From Plantago major (Eukaryota; Streptophyta; Magnoliopsida; Lamiales; Plantaginaceae), in contig CM048840.1 in assembly GCA_026545765.1 (NCBI GenBank), forward strand, positions 87,758,877-87,822,876: DNA of 64,000 nucleotides, given 5' to 3'. This document shows, in pieces, positions 44,655-56,213 of this stretch. The notes below the pieces were generated by a model. That model was not told the origin of the DNA and did no database searches. It saw only the letters and a list, made by a program, of their open reading frames with translations. The number at the start of each line of letters is the position of its first letter. The stretch's first letter is position 1. Position numbers and translations under genes: made by a program.

Positions 44655-45899
44655 TTACATCGTGGGTGATTCCACACAATTACGTGATGGTAGGTTTGAG
44701 TCATCTGAATCTCCATCTTCAGAATCTGTCTCAATGTCTAGAGCATCAAGTTGAATTTGAATCTTCTTCCTTTCTTCAGTCAGTAAGGCCCTTTGATTTC
44801 TCTTGAAATTTCTTCTGTCCTTCTTGTCACCTGTCTTGAGCTTGTTTAAAGCAGGACAATCTCTCTTGAAGTGACCAGGCTTTTGACAATAGAAGCAGAT
44901 ATCATTTCCTATTTCTGCAGCTTCAGTACTAACACCTTTCTGAATGGGGGTGTTCAGAGAGTTGTTCATTTGTATGTTCTTGTACTGATGATAGTTTGGG
45001 CCAAGATGCTTTTTCAGCTTTTCTTTAGCTTTTCTTCTCTCAATCTCTTGACTCACAAATTTCTTCATGTGTCTTACTGCAAGAGCATTTTCTTCAGATG
45101 CATCTTTGGTATCCTTCTTTTCAGAAGTACCTTGAGAGATTAGAGCAACACTTTGCAACTTTTCAGCTGTTTGTTCTCTCTGAGTTGTCTCATAGTCTAC
45201 AGTAGCAAGATGAGAGAAGAGCTCTACTGGAGTGATATTTGGCATCCCTTGGTTGAAATAAAAGAACTTAGTGTGCTCCCAGTTGTGATTGAGACTTCTG
45301 ACAATAGTCTTAATCTTTTCTGGCTGGGAGTATCTGTTGCTTTCACCAAGTGCAGCCATATCACTCATAAGAGTAGTAAATCTGAAATCAAGTTCTTCTA
45401 GAGTTTCAGTGGGACCTTGTTTGAAGTTTTGAAACTTCAATTTAAGAACTTCGAACTTGTTTTCCTTGGTTTTCTCAGTTCCGGCACAGATTTCTTCAAT
45501 CAATTGCCAGGCAACTTTCGCCGTTTTAGCACCCCACAGTTTACACTGTATGTGCTCAGGTGTCGATCTGATGATGATATTATGAGCTTGACCATCCAAT
45601 CTGTGTCTCTTGGCATCTTCAGATGTCCAGAGCTCTCTTGGCTTGTCTTCATACATAATGCTTCCACGAGCAACACGACCACTATCACTGGCAGCCGCAT
45701 CCTCGCTTCCATCTTCCTTGTCTGAGGCTTTTCTTCCATCAGACACCTCAGTAACTTGTTTGAGTTGTCTGATTTTGATAGGCCCTTCATTAATGACATA
45801 GATCATCTCGTCACTAATGGCCTCCAGATGGAGCACCATGTTGTTCTTCCATTTCTCGTAGTTTTCTGGCTTCAGAACGGGTGCATCACTCAGAGACAT
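44655..45899 (-). CDS. gag: Gag of copia element C
   Basis: Capsid-nucleocapsid precursor that packages element RNA in cytoplasmic particles. Open for 414 codons from ATG 45899 (MSLSDAPVLKPENYEKW), the longest intact frame of element C. The N-terminal part is the copia gag fold (W...M..HLEAI, WEHTKFF). A CCHC zinc knuckle (CFYCQKPGHFKRDC, about residues 344-357) follows. I chose this ATG because the longer frame begins with a TTG. The frame stops at 44655, so the spacer and pol lie in other frames. Confidence 0.88.
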   Translation of the reverse strand: MSLSDAPVLKPENYEKWKNNMVLHLEAISDEMIYVINEGPIKIRQLKQVTEVSDGRKASDKEDGSEDAAASDSGRVARGSIMYEDKPRELWTSEDAKRHRLDGQAHNIIIRSTPEHIQCKLWGAKTAKVAWQLIEEICAGTEKTKENKFEVLKLKFQNFKQGPTETLEELDFRFTTLMSDMAALGESNRYSQPEKIKTIVRSLNHNWEHTKFFYFNQGMPNITPVELFSHLATVDYETTQREQTAEKLQSVALISQGTSEKKDTKDASEENALAVRHMKKFVSQEIERRKAKEKLKKHLGPNYHQYKNIQMNNSLNTPIQKGVSTEAAEIGNDICFYCQKPGHFKRDCPALNKLKTGDKKDRRNFKRNQRALLTEERKKIQIQLDALDIETDSEDGDSDDSNLPSRNCVESPTM

Positions 45900-46002
45900 A
45901 CCTGCACACTTAACACACAAATTATATAGTCCTTAGAAAGGGACAAAGTTCCTTTACCTATCTGGGGATCTAGGTTCAGTGCAGAAGGCTTGTGAACCTC
46001 CC

Positions 46003-46014
46003 GCTCTGATACCA
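46003..46014 (-). promoter_or_regulatory. Primer-binding site of element C
   Basis: TGGTATCAGAGC on the - strand, two bases inside the 5' LTR end. Complementary to the 3' end of initiator methionine tRNA, the usual copia primer. Confidence 0.92.
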
Positions 46015-46016
46015 CT

Positions 46017-47446
46017 TGTTGGTCCAGATAACGGCAAAGTAAAAGACTAGAGGGGGGCGGGGTGAATAGTCTTTTAAAACTTTTGTTGATAAACACAGTT
46101 TCTCAGAAACCTGGGGGTTTCTAATACTTAAATTCAGAGCGCGGAAGACTTTAAGATAGGTAAGTGCAGAAACAATAAGTATGTGTGTGTGCTTTACTGA
46201 AATGTAAATACAGAAAGGTAAATGACACAACAAGTATAGTGGTATCTGTAGGTGGCGTAATCCTCCAACTAATCCACTGCGGTCTTTCTGAGACCTAGAA
46301 TTTACTAGAACAGATAATTGAGTTCACCTTACAATAATCCTATTCTAAGATTCCTAAACAAATGGTTCCCAACCAAATGTTCTCACTGAGTTATTCCCCA
46401 GCTCCTAGAGCTAAGTACTTCCTCTACTCAGATAACCTTTGAGTTATTCCTTGATTTCCCAAATCAAGTACTTCCTCTACTCCACGCCTTGATGGTGTTG
46501 GTTATAAGGTTTGTCAGAGAGGCTTCTCGTATAACTTTTCAGTTATGTTTTCAGAGAGCCTAATAGAACAAGACTACTTAATACACTTGTTCAGTGGATG
46601 GCAGTCTGCTCTTTACTGACCCAAGTAATTGATGTTCGTTCTGGAGAATGAGCTTCAGAAAGGGTATCTGATAGTTCAACTCTTTTACGAATAACAATCT
46701 CTTGTTAAGGTTCAGGACAACTTAGAACTACTAGTGATTCTTCGTGCAACAGAAAGCTTTCAGAAATGGTAGTAGAGTGCTTGAGAGAATACTTTGCTTG
46801 ATGGTAAGTTTGCAAGATAGAGCGTTCTAAGGTATGTATTTCTCAGCATCTAAGTGTGTGATATATATAGATGAATTTGAGAGTTGTTGGAATGATATCC
46901 GTTAGACACAATTCAAATTCAGTCCATACTTATCTTGAAATGAGTACTCAGAAGTCCTTGTCTCATGTCTCAGAGAGGACTGTGCTTCAGCGGCTTTTCT
47001 GCCGATGCAATTAATGCACTTGTACTATTTCTTGTCCTGTAGTCTTCAACGGATACATGAGACTTTCTGATGGCTTGCATGCTCCATACTCATGATATCA
47101 TGTGTCCAGAATCATATTTCAAAAGTAAGTAAATACACTTAAGAAAGTATTAAGGACATAGTCTTTCTTGAGTTAGACTAAACCTTGATATCTTCATAAA
47201 TCTTGTGCAATCTTCAGTCTTCTAATCTTTAGAAAAGCTCCATTGCTAGGATTGATCTTCATGGTCTTCTGGAAATAAAAATTACACTCAGAGACCTATA
47301 ATCCTAATACAAGATTTACTAGACTAATCATACTCGGTGAATTCCTCTTTTACAATGTTCAAGTGAACCAAGAGTACTTAATCACCATCTGGCTAAGACA
47401 AGAAATATGTGATGAGTGATCAAAACACTAACAGATATTCCTAACA
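46017..47446 (-). repeat. 5' LTR of element C
   Basis: 1430 bp, TGTTAGG (47446) to CCAACA (46017). A near match of LTR A. Carries two hairpin units (46385-46490), a C/G-tract near its 3' end (46049-46064) and a TATA-type run near 46860-46875. The right neighbour is gypsy sequence with no gap. Confidence 0.93.
46385..46490 (-). repeat. Tandem hairpin units in LTR C (2 copies)
   Basis: On the - strand: CTTGATTT-GGG-AAATCAAG (46450-46468, 8-bp stem) and AGCTC-TAG-GAGCT (46400-46412). Each follows AGGAAGTACTT and precedes GGAATAACTC. Confidence 0.7.
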
Positions 47447-47455
47447 ATTCCGAAC

Positions 47456-48300
47456 TTGGAATACTATTACGGGGATACTTGTCCCGTTGGCCACTTGACA
47501 AGGTACAATAGTAAGATGGATTCCAAGGGGATGAGTGATAATACAAAGACTCTTACTTTTTCATCCACCCTCTTCGTAATAGCTATGGATTGGTACACTG
47601 CGTTGCCAAACAAGTCGATAAGATCTTATGCAGACCTCTCCTCCAAGTTTTTGGGATGATTTGGAAAATCAAAGAGGAGGAGGCTCACTGTGGAGCATCT
47701 GGCAGAAGTTATCCAAAGGGAGCATGACCTTCCTAGATCGCTTTAACGCGGAAGTTCTTCAAGTTGAGCCACACAGTATTAAGGAACGGGTCCGTCACCT
47801 GTATGCTAATACTTTCAACACAGAGCTCCGCAGAAAACTTTCTAGTCAGGAAGTGAGGAGTGAAAAGCATTTGGATGACATCTGTTAAGAAGTAATGTAT
47901 GGAGAGGAGTACCGAAGGAATGTTCCAGTGAGAGCAGGATCCAAGAAGGGAAAGGAGCCAGTAAAACAAAAGCATCGCCCTAATAAGTTTGATCCGAGGA
48001 AGGATCACAGAGATAAGGGCTTCCACAGAGAAAGGAGTCCACCAAGGAGATATGCGGATTATACTCGTCTCAATAGACCAAGATCCGACATCTTGGCAAC
48101 TATTATTGAGAAGAAGTTGAATTTTCAATGGCCCAAGCCATCTCACGGAAACAGGAAGAACAAGAATGCAAAGGGGTATTGCAAGTTTCACAAGAGTCGT
48201 GGTCATGAGACGGACGATTGCATTCAACTTAAACGGAGGTTGAACATTTGATAAGAGAGGGAAAGTTGAAGGAGCACGTCTATACGGATGAGCCTTCTAG
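47456..48300 (+). pseudogene. Gag of the gypsy element
   Basis: Frames 47456-47659, 47628-47888 and 47895-48251 read as a retrotransposon gag domain (GHLTRYNSKM, DWYTALP, RRLTVEHL-type, LDRFNAEV). A Cys/His region (CKFHKSRGHETDDC) near the end is typical of Tat-lineage gag. Broken by several frameshifts. Confidence 0.75.
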
Positions 48301-48315
48301 ACATGATAGGACAGA

Positions 48316-48996
48316 ATGAAAAGGGATGATAGAGCTACAGAGCCACCGCCCCATCCTATATCTTTGCCACCTCTGCCTGCCAACCATCCGCCTCGCACGG
48401 ACCGACACCCATACATGTACGATGATGACGTTGAAATGGAGAACCCTCCATACAGTGGAGTGATCAACACCATAGCAGGCGGACCAACTGGGGGCGATAG
48501 TAGAAACGCAAGAGAGCGGACAGCTCAGAATCTCCGGAACAATGACAGATCATATGCTGCTCCAGCAATTCGAGGGACAAATGCTATATACTTTGATGAT
48601 AGTGAGATCCCTCCTCCTACAGCAAGAGGTGAAGACATAGATGATCCAGATGTTCCGCTGGTGGTTTCTTTAACCATTGCAACTTATCGAGTAAACAAGA
48701 TCCTGGTAGATACAGGGAGTTCCTCGAACATCATCTCCAAATCGACAATAGATCAGATGAATCTGGGAGGAATCCGATATGAGAGAGTCAATACCTCCAT
48801 ATTAGGGTTTGGAGGAGGAACTGTTCACCCCCTAGGAAGTGTCATGCTTCATGTTTCACTTGGGACACATCCCGCAAGAGTGACACAGCTAGTCCGTTTT
48901 GTAGTGGTGGATCGACTTTTGACTACAATGCCATCTTTGGTCATCCCGGACTTAATCAATTCCGAGCTATATCCTCCACCCTCCATAATAGGATGA
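48316..48996 (+). pseudogene. Protease region of the gypsy element
   Basis: Open 226-codon frame with the aspartic protease motif VDTGSSSNIIS (about residues 132-142) and a following GFGGGTVHPLGSV. Preceded by a Pro-rich linker. Confidence 0.8.
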
Positions 48997-50400
48997 AGTT
49001 CCCGACCTCATGCGGAGCTGGAGAGGAAGTGGGGAACATCCGAGAAGCTTGGGAGTGTTATATTATGTCCACAAGGAGAGCATCCGCACCCGTGTTTGCA
49101 GTCACTGTGACTTCTGATCCGCAGGTTGTTCTTCCACCAAAAAAGGAGAATCCTAACATTGGGGTAGGGAGCCAGAAGGACAAGTTTCCTAAAACTGCAC
49201 GGATCGAGCCTCATGAAACTCTCAGGGAAGTTGAGCTTGTTGTTGGGAGCCCGGATAAGAAGACTAGAATCTGGACAGAGATAAATGCGGAAGTGGAAAT
49301 GAAGCTCATTGCTTGTCTCCGAGATAACAGTGATGTCTTTGCTTGGAGTACTGATGACCTAAAGGGGATAGATCCGAGGGTTGCTATTCACCGTCTGAAC
49401 ATGGATCCCTCGATTAAATATATCCGCCATAAGAGAAAGGATTTCGATCCTATCAAGGATGCCATCATATCCGCCGAAGTTGATCGACTCATGAAAGCAG
49501 GACATATCGAAGAGGTCCGTTATTCTGATTAGGTTTGCAACGTGGTTCTAGTAGAAAAGTCACCAGGCAAATGGCGGATGTGCAATGATTTCACCAGGCT
49601 AAATAAGTTTTGCCCAAAGGATCCATACCCTTTACCACGGATCGACCAATTGGTTGATTCTACAGCCGGATGCGCGTTACTGAGTTTCATGGACGTATCA
49701 GACGCGTCATACTGTCGGATGGCGAAGGAGGATATTAAGAAAACAACTTTCTTTGCTGCAGGAGGGGTGTATTGCTTTAAAGTGATGCCCTTCGGATTGA
49801 AAAATGCGGGAGCAACTTACCAACGAATGGTGAATTAGATGTTCAAGGAAGAAATTGGCGAGACCATGGAGGTATACGGAGACGACATGCTCGTCAAAAG
49901 CAAAACTGAGGAACAACATGTAGGTCACTTGAACAAGTGCTTTGCTATCCTTAGGAAATACGGAATGAAACTCAATCCGGAGAAGTGTAACTTCGGAGTG
50001 AAGGGCGGAAAGTTTTTGGGCTACATGGTCACAGAGAGAGGGATAAGCGCAAATCCGAGAAGATCAAAGCAATCCTAGATCTGCCTCATCCGAAGAACCT
50101 CAATGAGGTACAACAGCTTATTGGACGTCTCATGTCCTTAAGTTGTTTTATTTCGCGATCCGCAGAGAAGAACCTTCCGTTCTTCAAAATCCTCTGGAAA
50201 GGAGAGAGCTTTGAGTGGACCGCGGAATGTTCTGAGGCTTTTGAAAATTTGAAAAAGTACCTCCATTCCCCTCCGCTGCTCTCCAAACCCGTTGAAGGAG
50301 AACCACCTCTACCTCTACCTAGCAATTACGGAAGAGGAAATGAGTTCCGTATTAGTATGGGTCCAAGCTAATGATCACTTGCCAATCTACTATCTTAGTA
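48997..50400 (+). pseudogene. Reverse transcriptase of the gypsy element
   Basis: Frames 48993-49532, 49542-49838, 49839-50078 and 50132-50371. WRMCNDFTRLNK...DPYPLPRID and VMPFGLKNAGATYQR are RT signatures. The catalytic box reads YGDD, where YVDD is usual. A stop (TAG 49530) and an in-frame TAG before MFKEE break it. Confidence 0.85.
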
Positions 50401-51480
50401 AAGCCCTTGCTGGGGCGTAGACAAGATACGTCATGATTGAGAAATTTGCATAAGCTCTGGTTTACACTACAAGGCGATTAAAGCCATATTTCAAGTCTCA
50501 TACAATAGTAGTACTAACTACGGAACCTTTGAAACAGGTCCTGGGAAAGCCCGACCAATCCGGATGACTCTCTAAGTAGGCCATTTAGCTGAGCGAATAC
50601 AACATTAGCTATTAGGCTCCGACAACCAAGAAAGCTCAAGTTGTTGCTGACTTCCTAGCAGAATACCCTGAGGCGGAGTCAGAGAAAGTCCCGGATAAAC
50701 AGGCATTTGAATACCTAATCACCAAGCAGATCAACCGAAAGCCGGTTCCGCCGAAGATCAGCCCCGAAAACCTCGAGGATGCTCAGTTCATCAATCAGTC
50801 TCAGACTACATCATGGGAGGAATCTCGGGTAAACCAAATGTTCCTTTTTAATGATATCACAAGGGAATCTCGGGTAAACCAAATGTTCCTTCCTGATCCG
50901 GATGTTAAGGAGAAGGAGGAACAAAGGTTGGAAACTCGGGAGCTTACAGAAGACCGACCTCCAAACCAAAGAACATCCCTCTGATGCTTGGACATTAGAA
51001 GTGGATGGCTCCTCCACTGGAAGAGTAGGAGGTATTGGAATCTATCTTAATAGCCCTGATGGCGCGGAACTCGACCATGCGATTTCCTTGGACTTCAAAG
51101 TCACCAATAATGAGGCTGAATATTAAGCACTGTTAGTCAGACTGCGTCTAGCCAAGTCCCTGCAGATCCGGAAACTCAAAGCTTACACGGATTCACAGTT
51201 AGTTGAAGCCCAATTTTCTGGGGCTTTTTCCACAAAAGGCCCTTCAATGATCAAGTATCTTGAGCTACTTAAGCAAGAAGCTAGTCTCTTTGATGAGTTT
51301 ATCCTGGAGAAGTTTGATAGGGCATGGAATGAAAGAGTGGATGCTCTGGCAAAGTTTGCGTCCGCAACAGCTGCTCTAGACACGAGGAGAGTAATCCTAC
51401 TCACTATTACTGACTCATCCGTTATGATTCCTACTCCAACTGTTATGATAACTGAATCGGGAAGGAACTAGATGACTGAG
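50401..51480 (+). pseudogene. RNase H regions of the gypsy element
   Basis: The ordinary RNase H (50401-50790) is badly decayed. A second one at 50980-51471 reads LEVDGSSTG, NNEAEY and YTDSQLV, the archaeal-type RNase H seen in Tat elements. A tandem duplication of period 45 bp (50819-50908) lies between. Confidence 0.7.
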
Positions 51481-52695
51481 ATCTTTAGTCATCTCAAAGA
51501 CGGATCATTACCAGCTGATCCGAAGGAGTCAAGGAGTGTACAGCGCCGAGCAAACAAATATTTTATACTTGGGGAAGATTTGTATAAGAAATCTTTCGCT
51601 GGGAATCATTTGAGATGTTTAGGTCCGCAAGAAGCGAAGACTGTTCTTTAGGAAATTCACAGCGGAAGCTGCGGAAGCCATTCCGGAGGACGAACTCTTG
51701 CTCAGAAGATCATTCGACAAGGTTACTACTGGCCTACCATCGATAAGGATTCCGCGAGCTACGCCCGAAGATGTCCTGATTGTCAATATTATGCAAATGT
51801 TCCCCATCGTCCGACACACCCTATGATTCCGTCAGTCATAGCATGTCCGTTTGATCAATGGGGCATCGATATTGTCGGGCCATTCCCAAGGGGCACTCAA
51901 CAGAAGAAATTCTTAATTGTGGTCGTGGAATATTTCACCAAGTGGGTAGAAGCGGAAGCTGTGGCAACTATCACGGAAAGCCGCGTGCGGACCTTCATTT
52001 GTAAAAACATCATTTGTCGCTTTGGCCTACCAAGAATTCTTGTCTTGGACAATGGTGCTCAATTCTCGGGCAACAGACTCAAGGAATGGTTGGCATCTTT
52101 CAAGATTGAACAACGCTTCACATCTGTCGGATACCCAAAAGCTAATGGACAAGCTGAATCCACGAACAAGACAATTGTTAAGATCCTGGAAAAGCAGCTG
52201 AGAACTTCTCAGGAGAGTTGGGCGGATGACCTAGATGTCGTACTGTGGGCTCATCGCACCACTGTGCGGACCGCAACTAGAGAAACCCCATTTGCCCTGG
52301 TCTATGGCTCGGAAGCAATCATACCAGTGGAAATTGCAGTTGAAACAATGAGGGTCCAAGGGTTTAATGATTCCGTCCATCGTGAAGCTCGAATATTTGA
52401 TCTAGACATGCTGGAACAAAAAAGAACCGAAGCACTGGCTAATATCCACAGGTACCAAGCAACTACAGCCCGGGCCTACAATAAGAATGTTCAAGCAAAA
52501 GACTTACAGGTCGGAGACCTAGTGCTCCGCCGAGTTGATATCTTGAGCAATGTCGGGAAGCTTAATCCTATATGGGAAGGACCTTACAAGATCGATGGTG
52601 CAAGAGTGAACGGAAGTTACGAATTGGAAGACGAGTATGGACACCCACTCAAGCGTACTTGGAATGCCAGGAACCTTCAAAAGTTCTATGCGTAG
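51481..52695 (+). pseudogene. Integrase of the gypsy element
   Basis: The final 290 codons (51823-52695) are open: GIDIVGPFP and VLDNGAQFS give the first two catalytic Asp, and ANGQAESTNKT the Glu. A C-terminal VGDLVLRR...NLQKFYA tail ends pol. The zinc-finger part (51640-51820) is frameshifted. Confidence 0.88.
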
Positions 52696-54300
52696 GGATG
52701 GTTACACGGACTTCTGCCGGTCATTTGGATATTTTAGGATTAAAACTGTTTGTTCGCGGAACTCCGTCAGTTCTGTTTTCGGTTTTCTTTTGTCATTGGT
52801 TTTACGAACCACAAGTTGTAATTGAATTTCCGTCAAATCAATGCAACTTTTATCTGCCAATTCGTACAAATAATGTTTATTGTTCAAGTGATAAAAGAAA
52901 CAAGCAAGGAATTTTATTCACATGCGAAACAGAATATACATAACACTGCCTTGTGGTCTGCAATCTCGGACCTTTATCAGAATCTACTACTACAATACAT
53001 TGACCATGCGGAAAGTCTTTAGGGATACATCGTCCTCCATTGAGCACATTCCTCCGACAGGAAAGTATTCCACTTAGTCATCACTTCCGGGAACACCAAG
53101 AGTCTGATGTGCCTGCACAATACATAATGATTCAGTAAGTTGGAATTCTACAATATCACCATACCTTTGATTCCCTCTACGGATCCCGTGCGTAGTGTGT
53201 ACGAACACATTAAACCAGTGATTATTGGCCTAGTCCGAGCCACCATGAGTCAATAATTTATCATGACCAGCCTATAAAAAAGGCACTCGGAATCTCATAC
53301 CCACAAGTAGATTAGACGGACACATCTATTATATCCGGAACCTCGGATCTTTACAGCATCAAACCTCCTATCTCCAGACAGGGGGGTTCTTCAAAGATAC
53401 CTGTTTGTTTGAATCCGAGCACGGATCCGACGCATTGATCGTATGGCGACCCACCCGCGAGCAGCTACTCAGAAAGGAAAAGCTCCTACCGGGTGGATTG
53501 CACATACGACCGATAAGATCATCCGTTAGTCTACCCCCAGATCTGAACATTTCCCAAGATCTGTGTTTTCTAACAACTACTCCTGAGCAATCATCCCCTC
53601 CAGACCCATGCCACTCTCAAACTCAAGACAAGCGTTGATTTGAGAGTGGACGGGAGTCTCGAGGGGGAGACTAGTCAAGAAATCATCTTCTTATGGGTAC
53701 CACCGGGCTCAAATGGTAAGATCTATCCGAGTTTGAGAAAGAAGGTGGAAATTTTCAGTAAGAATGGAAATTGGAGTCGGATTTAGGCGATCAATGCAAA
53801 GGAGAACTCGGGTATTTATAGATAGGACGAACCAATAAGCGTCTGACACGTAAGAACTTTGACGTCGACAATGGGCTTGGGCTACCCGTTTGGGCAAAAC
53901 AGTGTGGGATCGACTGAGCTTACCCTACCTGATCCAGACAAGCCCATTAACCGCGTTCGAGTTCATACCTGCTGGCCATTTTGCAAGTAAATGGCATAAA
54001 AATGATCCGACAAAGTGACTCTATGAAAAAGGTAACAACTTCATCTAATAGGGTCAGTTCAAATTTCATTAGAAAATCATTCGAACATTCAAAAAAAAAA
54101 AAAAAAAAAAGGGAAGTACAACTTTTCAAGGTCCGAGGACCATACATATGCCTACGGGGCATACCCCGCCTTGTCCCTTCAGTGGATTCTCGAGGTTGAG
54201 CCTTGAGATTCCGAGCCACCACCTTGAGCCCGACGAGCTTGCTGCTGCATTCGGATCCTCCTACGGATCATCTTCAGCACCCGCTCTCTCTCTTCCTCGA
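52696..54300 (+). other. 3' region of the gypsy element (LTR not delimited)
   Basis: No protein. CCTATAAAAAAGG at about 53273 is a TATA-like site, GAGGGGGAGA at about 53660 a polypurine-like run, and an A-run lies at about 54092-54110. It may include an LTR, but without a second copy I cannot set its ends. Short open frames here look spurious. Confidence 0.5.
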
Positions 54301-54930
54301 AACTGGGAACATACTCATCTTCTATTTCAATCAAGGAATGCGTAACATCATTCCAGTGGAGCTTTTATCACATTTGGCAACTGTCAATTATGAGACAAAG
54401 CAAAGAGGACATATGACTGCTGAAACATCGCAGAATGTTGCTCTAGTAACTCAGGGTATTTCAGAAAAGAAGGATACCAAAGAGATGACAGAGGAAAATG
54501 CTCATGCTGTAAAGCATATGAGAAAATACGCCAGTTAGGAAATAGAAAGAAGAAGGACCAAAGAGAAGATGAAAAAGCATCTAGGTCCTAACTATCACTA
54601 GTACAAAAGTATGCAATTGACTAGCAAGCATCGAGTACTGAGGGAGCAGAAATCGAAATCAATATCTATTTCTATTGTCAGAAACCTGGTCACTTCAAAA
54701 GAGACTGCCCAGCTTGTAACAAGCTAAAGACAGGTGACAAGAAAGATAGAAGAAATTTGAAGAGAGGTCAGAGAGCTATGCTCACTGAGGAAAGAAAAAA
54801 GATCCAAATCCAACTGGATGCTATTGATCTTGACTCTGAGTCTGAGGATGAGAACTCAGATGATTTCAAACTTCCGTCACTAGAGTTGTGTGGCATCACT
54901 CATGAATTAGTTGACTTCGGTTAAAAGAAG
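54301..54930 (+). pseudogene. Gag C-terminal part of element D
   Basis: Frames match C gag from NWEHT onward: NQGMRNIIPVELLSHLATVNYET, then the zinc knuckle. The knuckle reads YFYCQKPGHFKRDC, so its first Cys is Tyr. A TAG at 54536-54538 interrupts. Confidence 0.75.
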
Positions 54931-54936
54931 AAAGAA

Positions 54937-56200
54937 ATGTGTGGGATTGCTGAGGAGGTCTATCCAGATTGCTCCAACTTCGAGCCATGCCTAATGGCTG
55001 ATGAGGTAACCACTATATCTCAATTTATAAATTATGAAAGTGATGAGGAAGGAATCAAAGATCTAGAACACCTCAGAAAAGAGCTTGATCTTTATGAAAG
55101 AGAACTCATGGTTGTCCAAGCTAGAACCAAGATTCTCGAAGAAGAAAAGAAATATCTTGAAAAGGAGTGCTCACAATTGTAGAAGCTATCTTAGACAAAG
55201 GATGTTGAGAATGCATTTCTAAAAGCACAAATAGTTGAGACAGGAAAGTTACATGAAGAGGCAATAGATAAACTTCAAAAGAAGTGTGAAGGTCTTCTTT
55301 CTGACTACGTTGAACTCAAAAAGAAAGAAATGTCCTTCAAATCCTATGCCAAAGCTTGTGACACTCTCACTGAAGTACACTCTTACCTAAGAAATGCCTT
55401 AGAGAAAGGAGGACTTGGGCTAGACACTCAAACAAATAGGTCTACCACTCTGAACAAGAGTGATGAAAGAATGACATTTGTTAGGGGTCAGTAAGGTGGT
55501 TCCCAAACAACCTATAGTAGTGGTCAGAAAGCTAAGGCTGCTGACAAAGGAAAGGCAGTTGTGACCAAGCCTTTGAGGGAAAAACAAGTCCCAAAGAAAT
55601 CTGTTGGGAAAGTTATTGAAAAGGAACAACACACTGGAAAGTGTAATCACCGGCGCTACGTCTCTCAGAAAGCAAAGATTGCTGGAGCTGGCAAATTCTC
55701 TAATGTTACGTTTTGTGGAAAGAAAAATGACCCAGAGGCTAGTAAGGCTGCTGAGAGGAGATCTCAGTCGGCACCACGTGCTCGAAGTGGCATTGTCTGT
55801 AAAGCCATCGGGAAGAACTTGCTCGTGATTATAAACTGGAGCAAGAACGATGGATGAAATCTAGGGTTGCTCACAACAATAATCAGAAGTGGAAGAAAGA
55901 AGAAACAACAAGCAATCTGAATGCCAGGGCTAGAAGAAATTTGACAAGGAAAGCTAAGTTCGCTGAAAAGCAGACTCAACAACCTAATAGGTATCTGAAA
56001 GAACCACGAGGAGCACCAAGGAACACACCAAGAAAGAAAATAGTTCTTGATAATAATGATACTAGTCATTTACCTAGAATTCCCCCTTATGTTCCTTCTA
56101 GACAAAAGCATGTCGATAAGAGATTCATTCAAAAATGGATTCCTACTGGGAGATACTTTACTCTAGATGGTTCCATTGTTGGAATGAGAACCTAACTCCA
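54937..56200 (+). pseudogene. Coiled-coil/basic spacer of element D
   Basis: Frames 54937-55182 and 55200-55857 (Glu/Lys helix, then basic region) and 55854-56195 (NARARRNLTRKAKF). Same plan as in C, with stops at 55180 and 55493. Confidence 0.7.
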
Positions 56201-56213
56201 TGTTTCCTGTTTT

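Larger units (their letters stand above)
33722..47446 (-). mobile_element. Copia element C, nearly full length
   Basis: Reads on the - strand: 5' LTR (46017-47446), primer-binding site, gag, coiled-coil spacer, protease, integrase, RT, RNase H (40477-45899), a spacer with TATA-type signal, ORF3 (34290-39544), polypurine tract, and a truncated 3' LTR (33722-33972). The order protease-integrase-RT-RNase H is that of Ty1/copia, and the extra frame after pol with a long gag-pol spacer recalls the SIRE/Maximus-type lineage. About 13.7 kb. Inactivated by stops and frameshifts, a deletion of the RT catalytic region and loss of most of the 3' LTR. Confidence 0.93.
47447..54300 (+). mobile_element. 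Tat-like Ty3/gypsy element remnant
   Basis: From gag to a 3' region. The pol order is protease, RT, RNase H, integrase, as in Ty3/gypsy. The extra RNase H type and a CKFHKSRGHETDDC-like region in gag suggest the Tat lineage. The 5' LTR and start of gag are missing, cut by the C LTR. The right side ends at the start of copia D (54301). All frames carry stops. Confidence 0.8.

Noticed and set aside
44549-45725. Plus-strand frames opposite gag of C.
   Set aside because: Mirror frames of a long open - strand gene; no independent motifs.
53405-53638. A 77-codon frame in the gypsy 3' region.
   Set aside because: No known motif and no copy for comparison. It sits where LTR or untranslated sequence is expected.
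54092-54111. A-run as the poly-A tail of a retroposed gene.
   Set aside because: No coding sequence upstream ends here and no target duplication is visible. It looks like a simple homopolymer.
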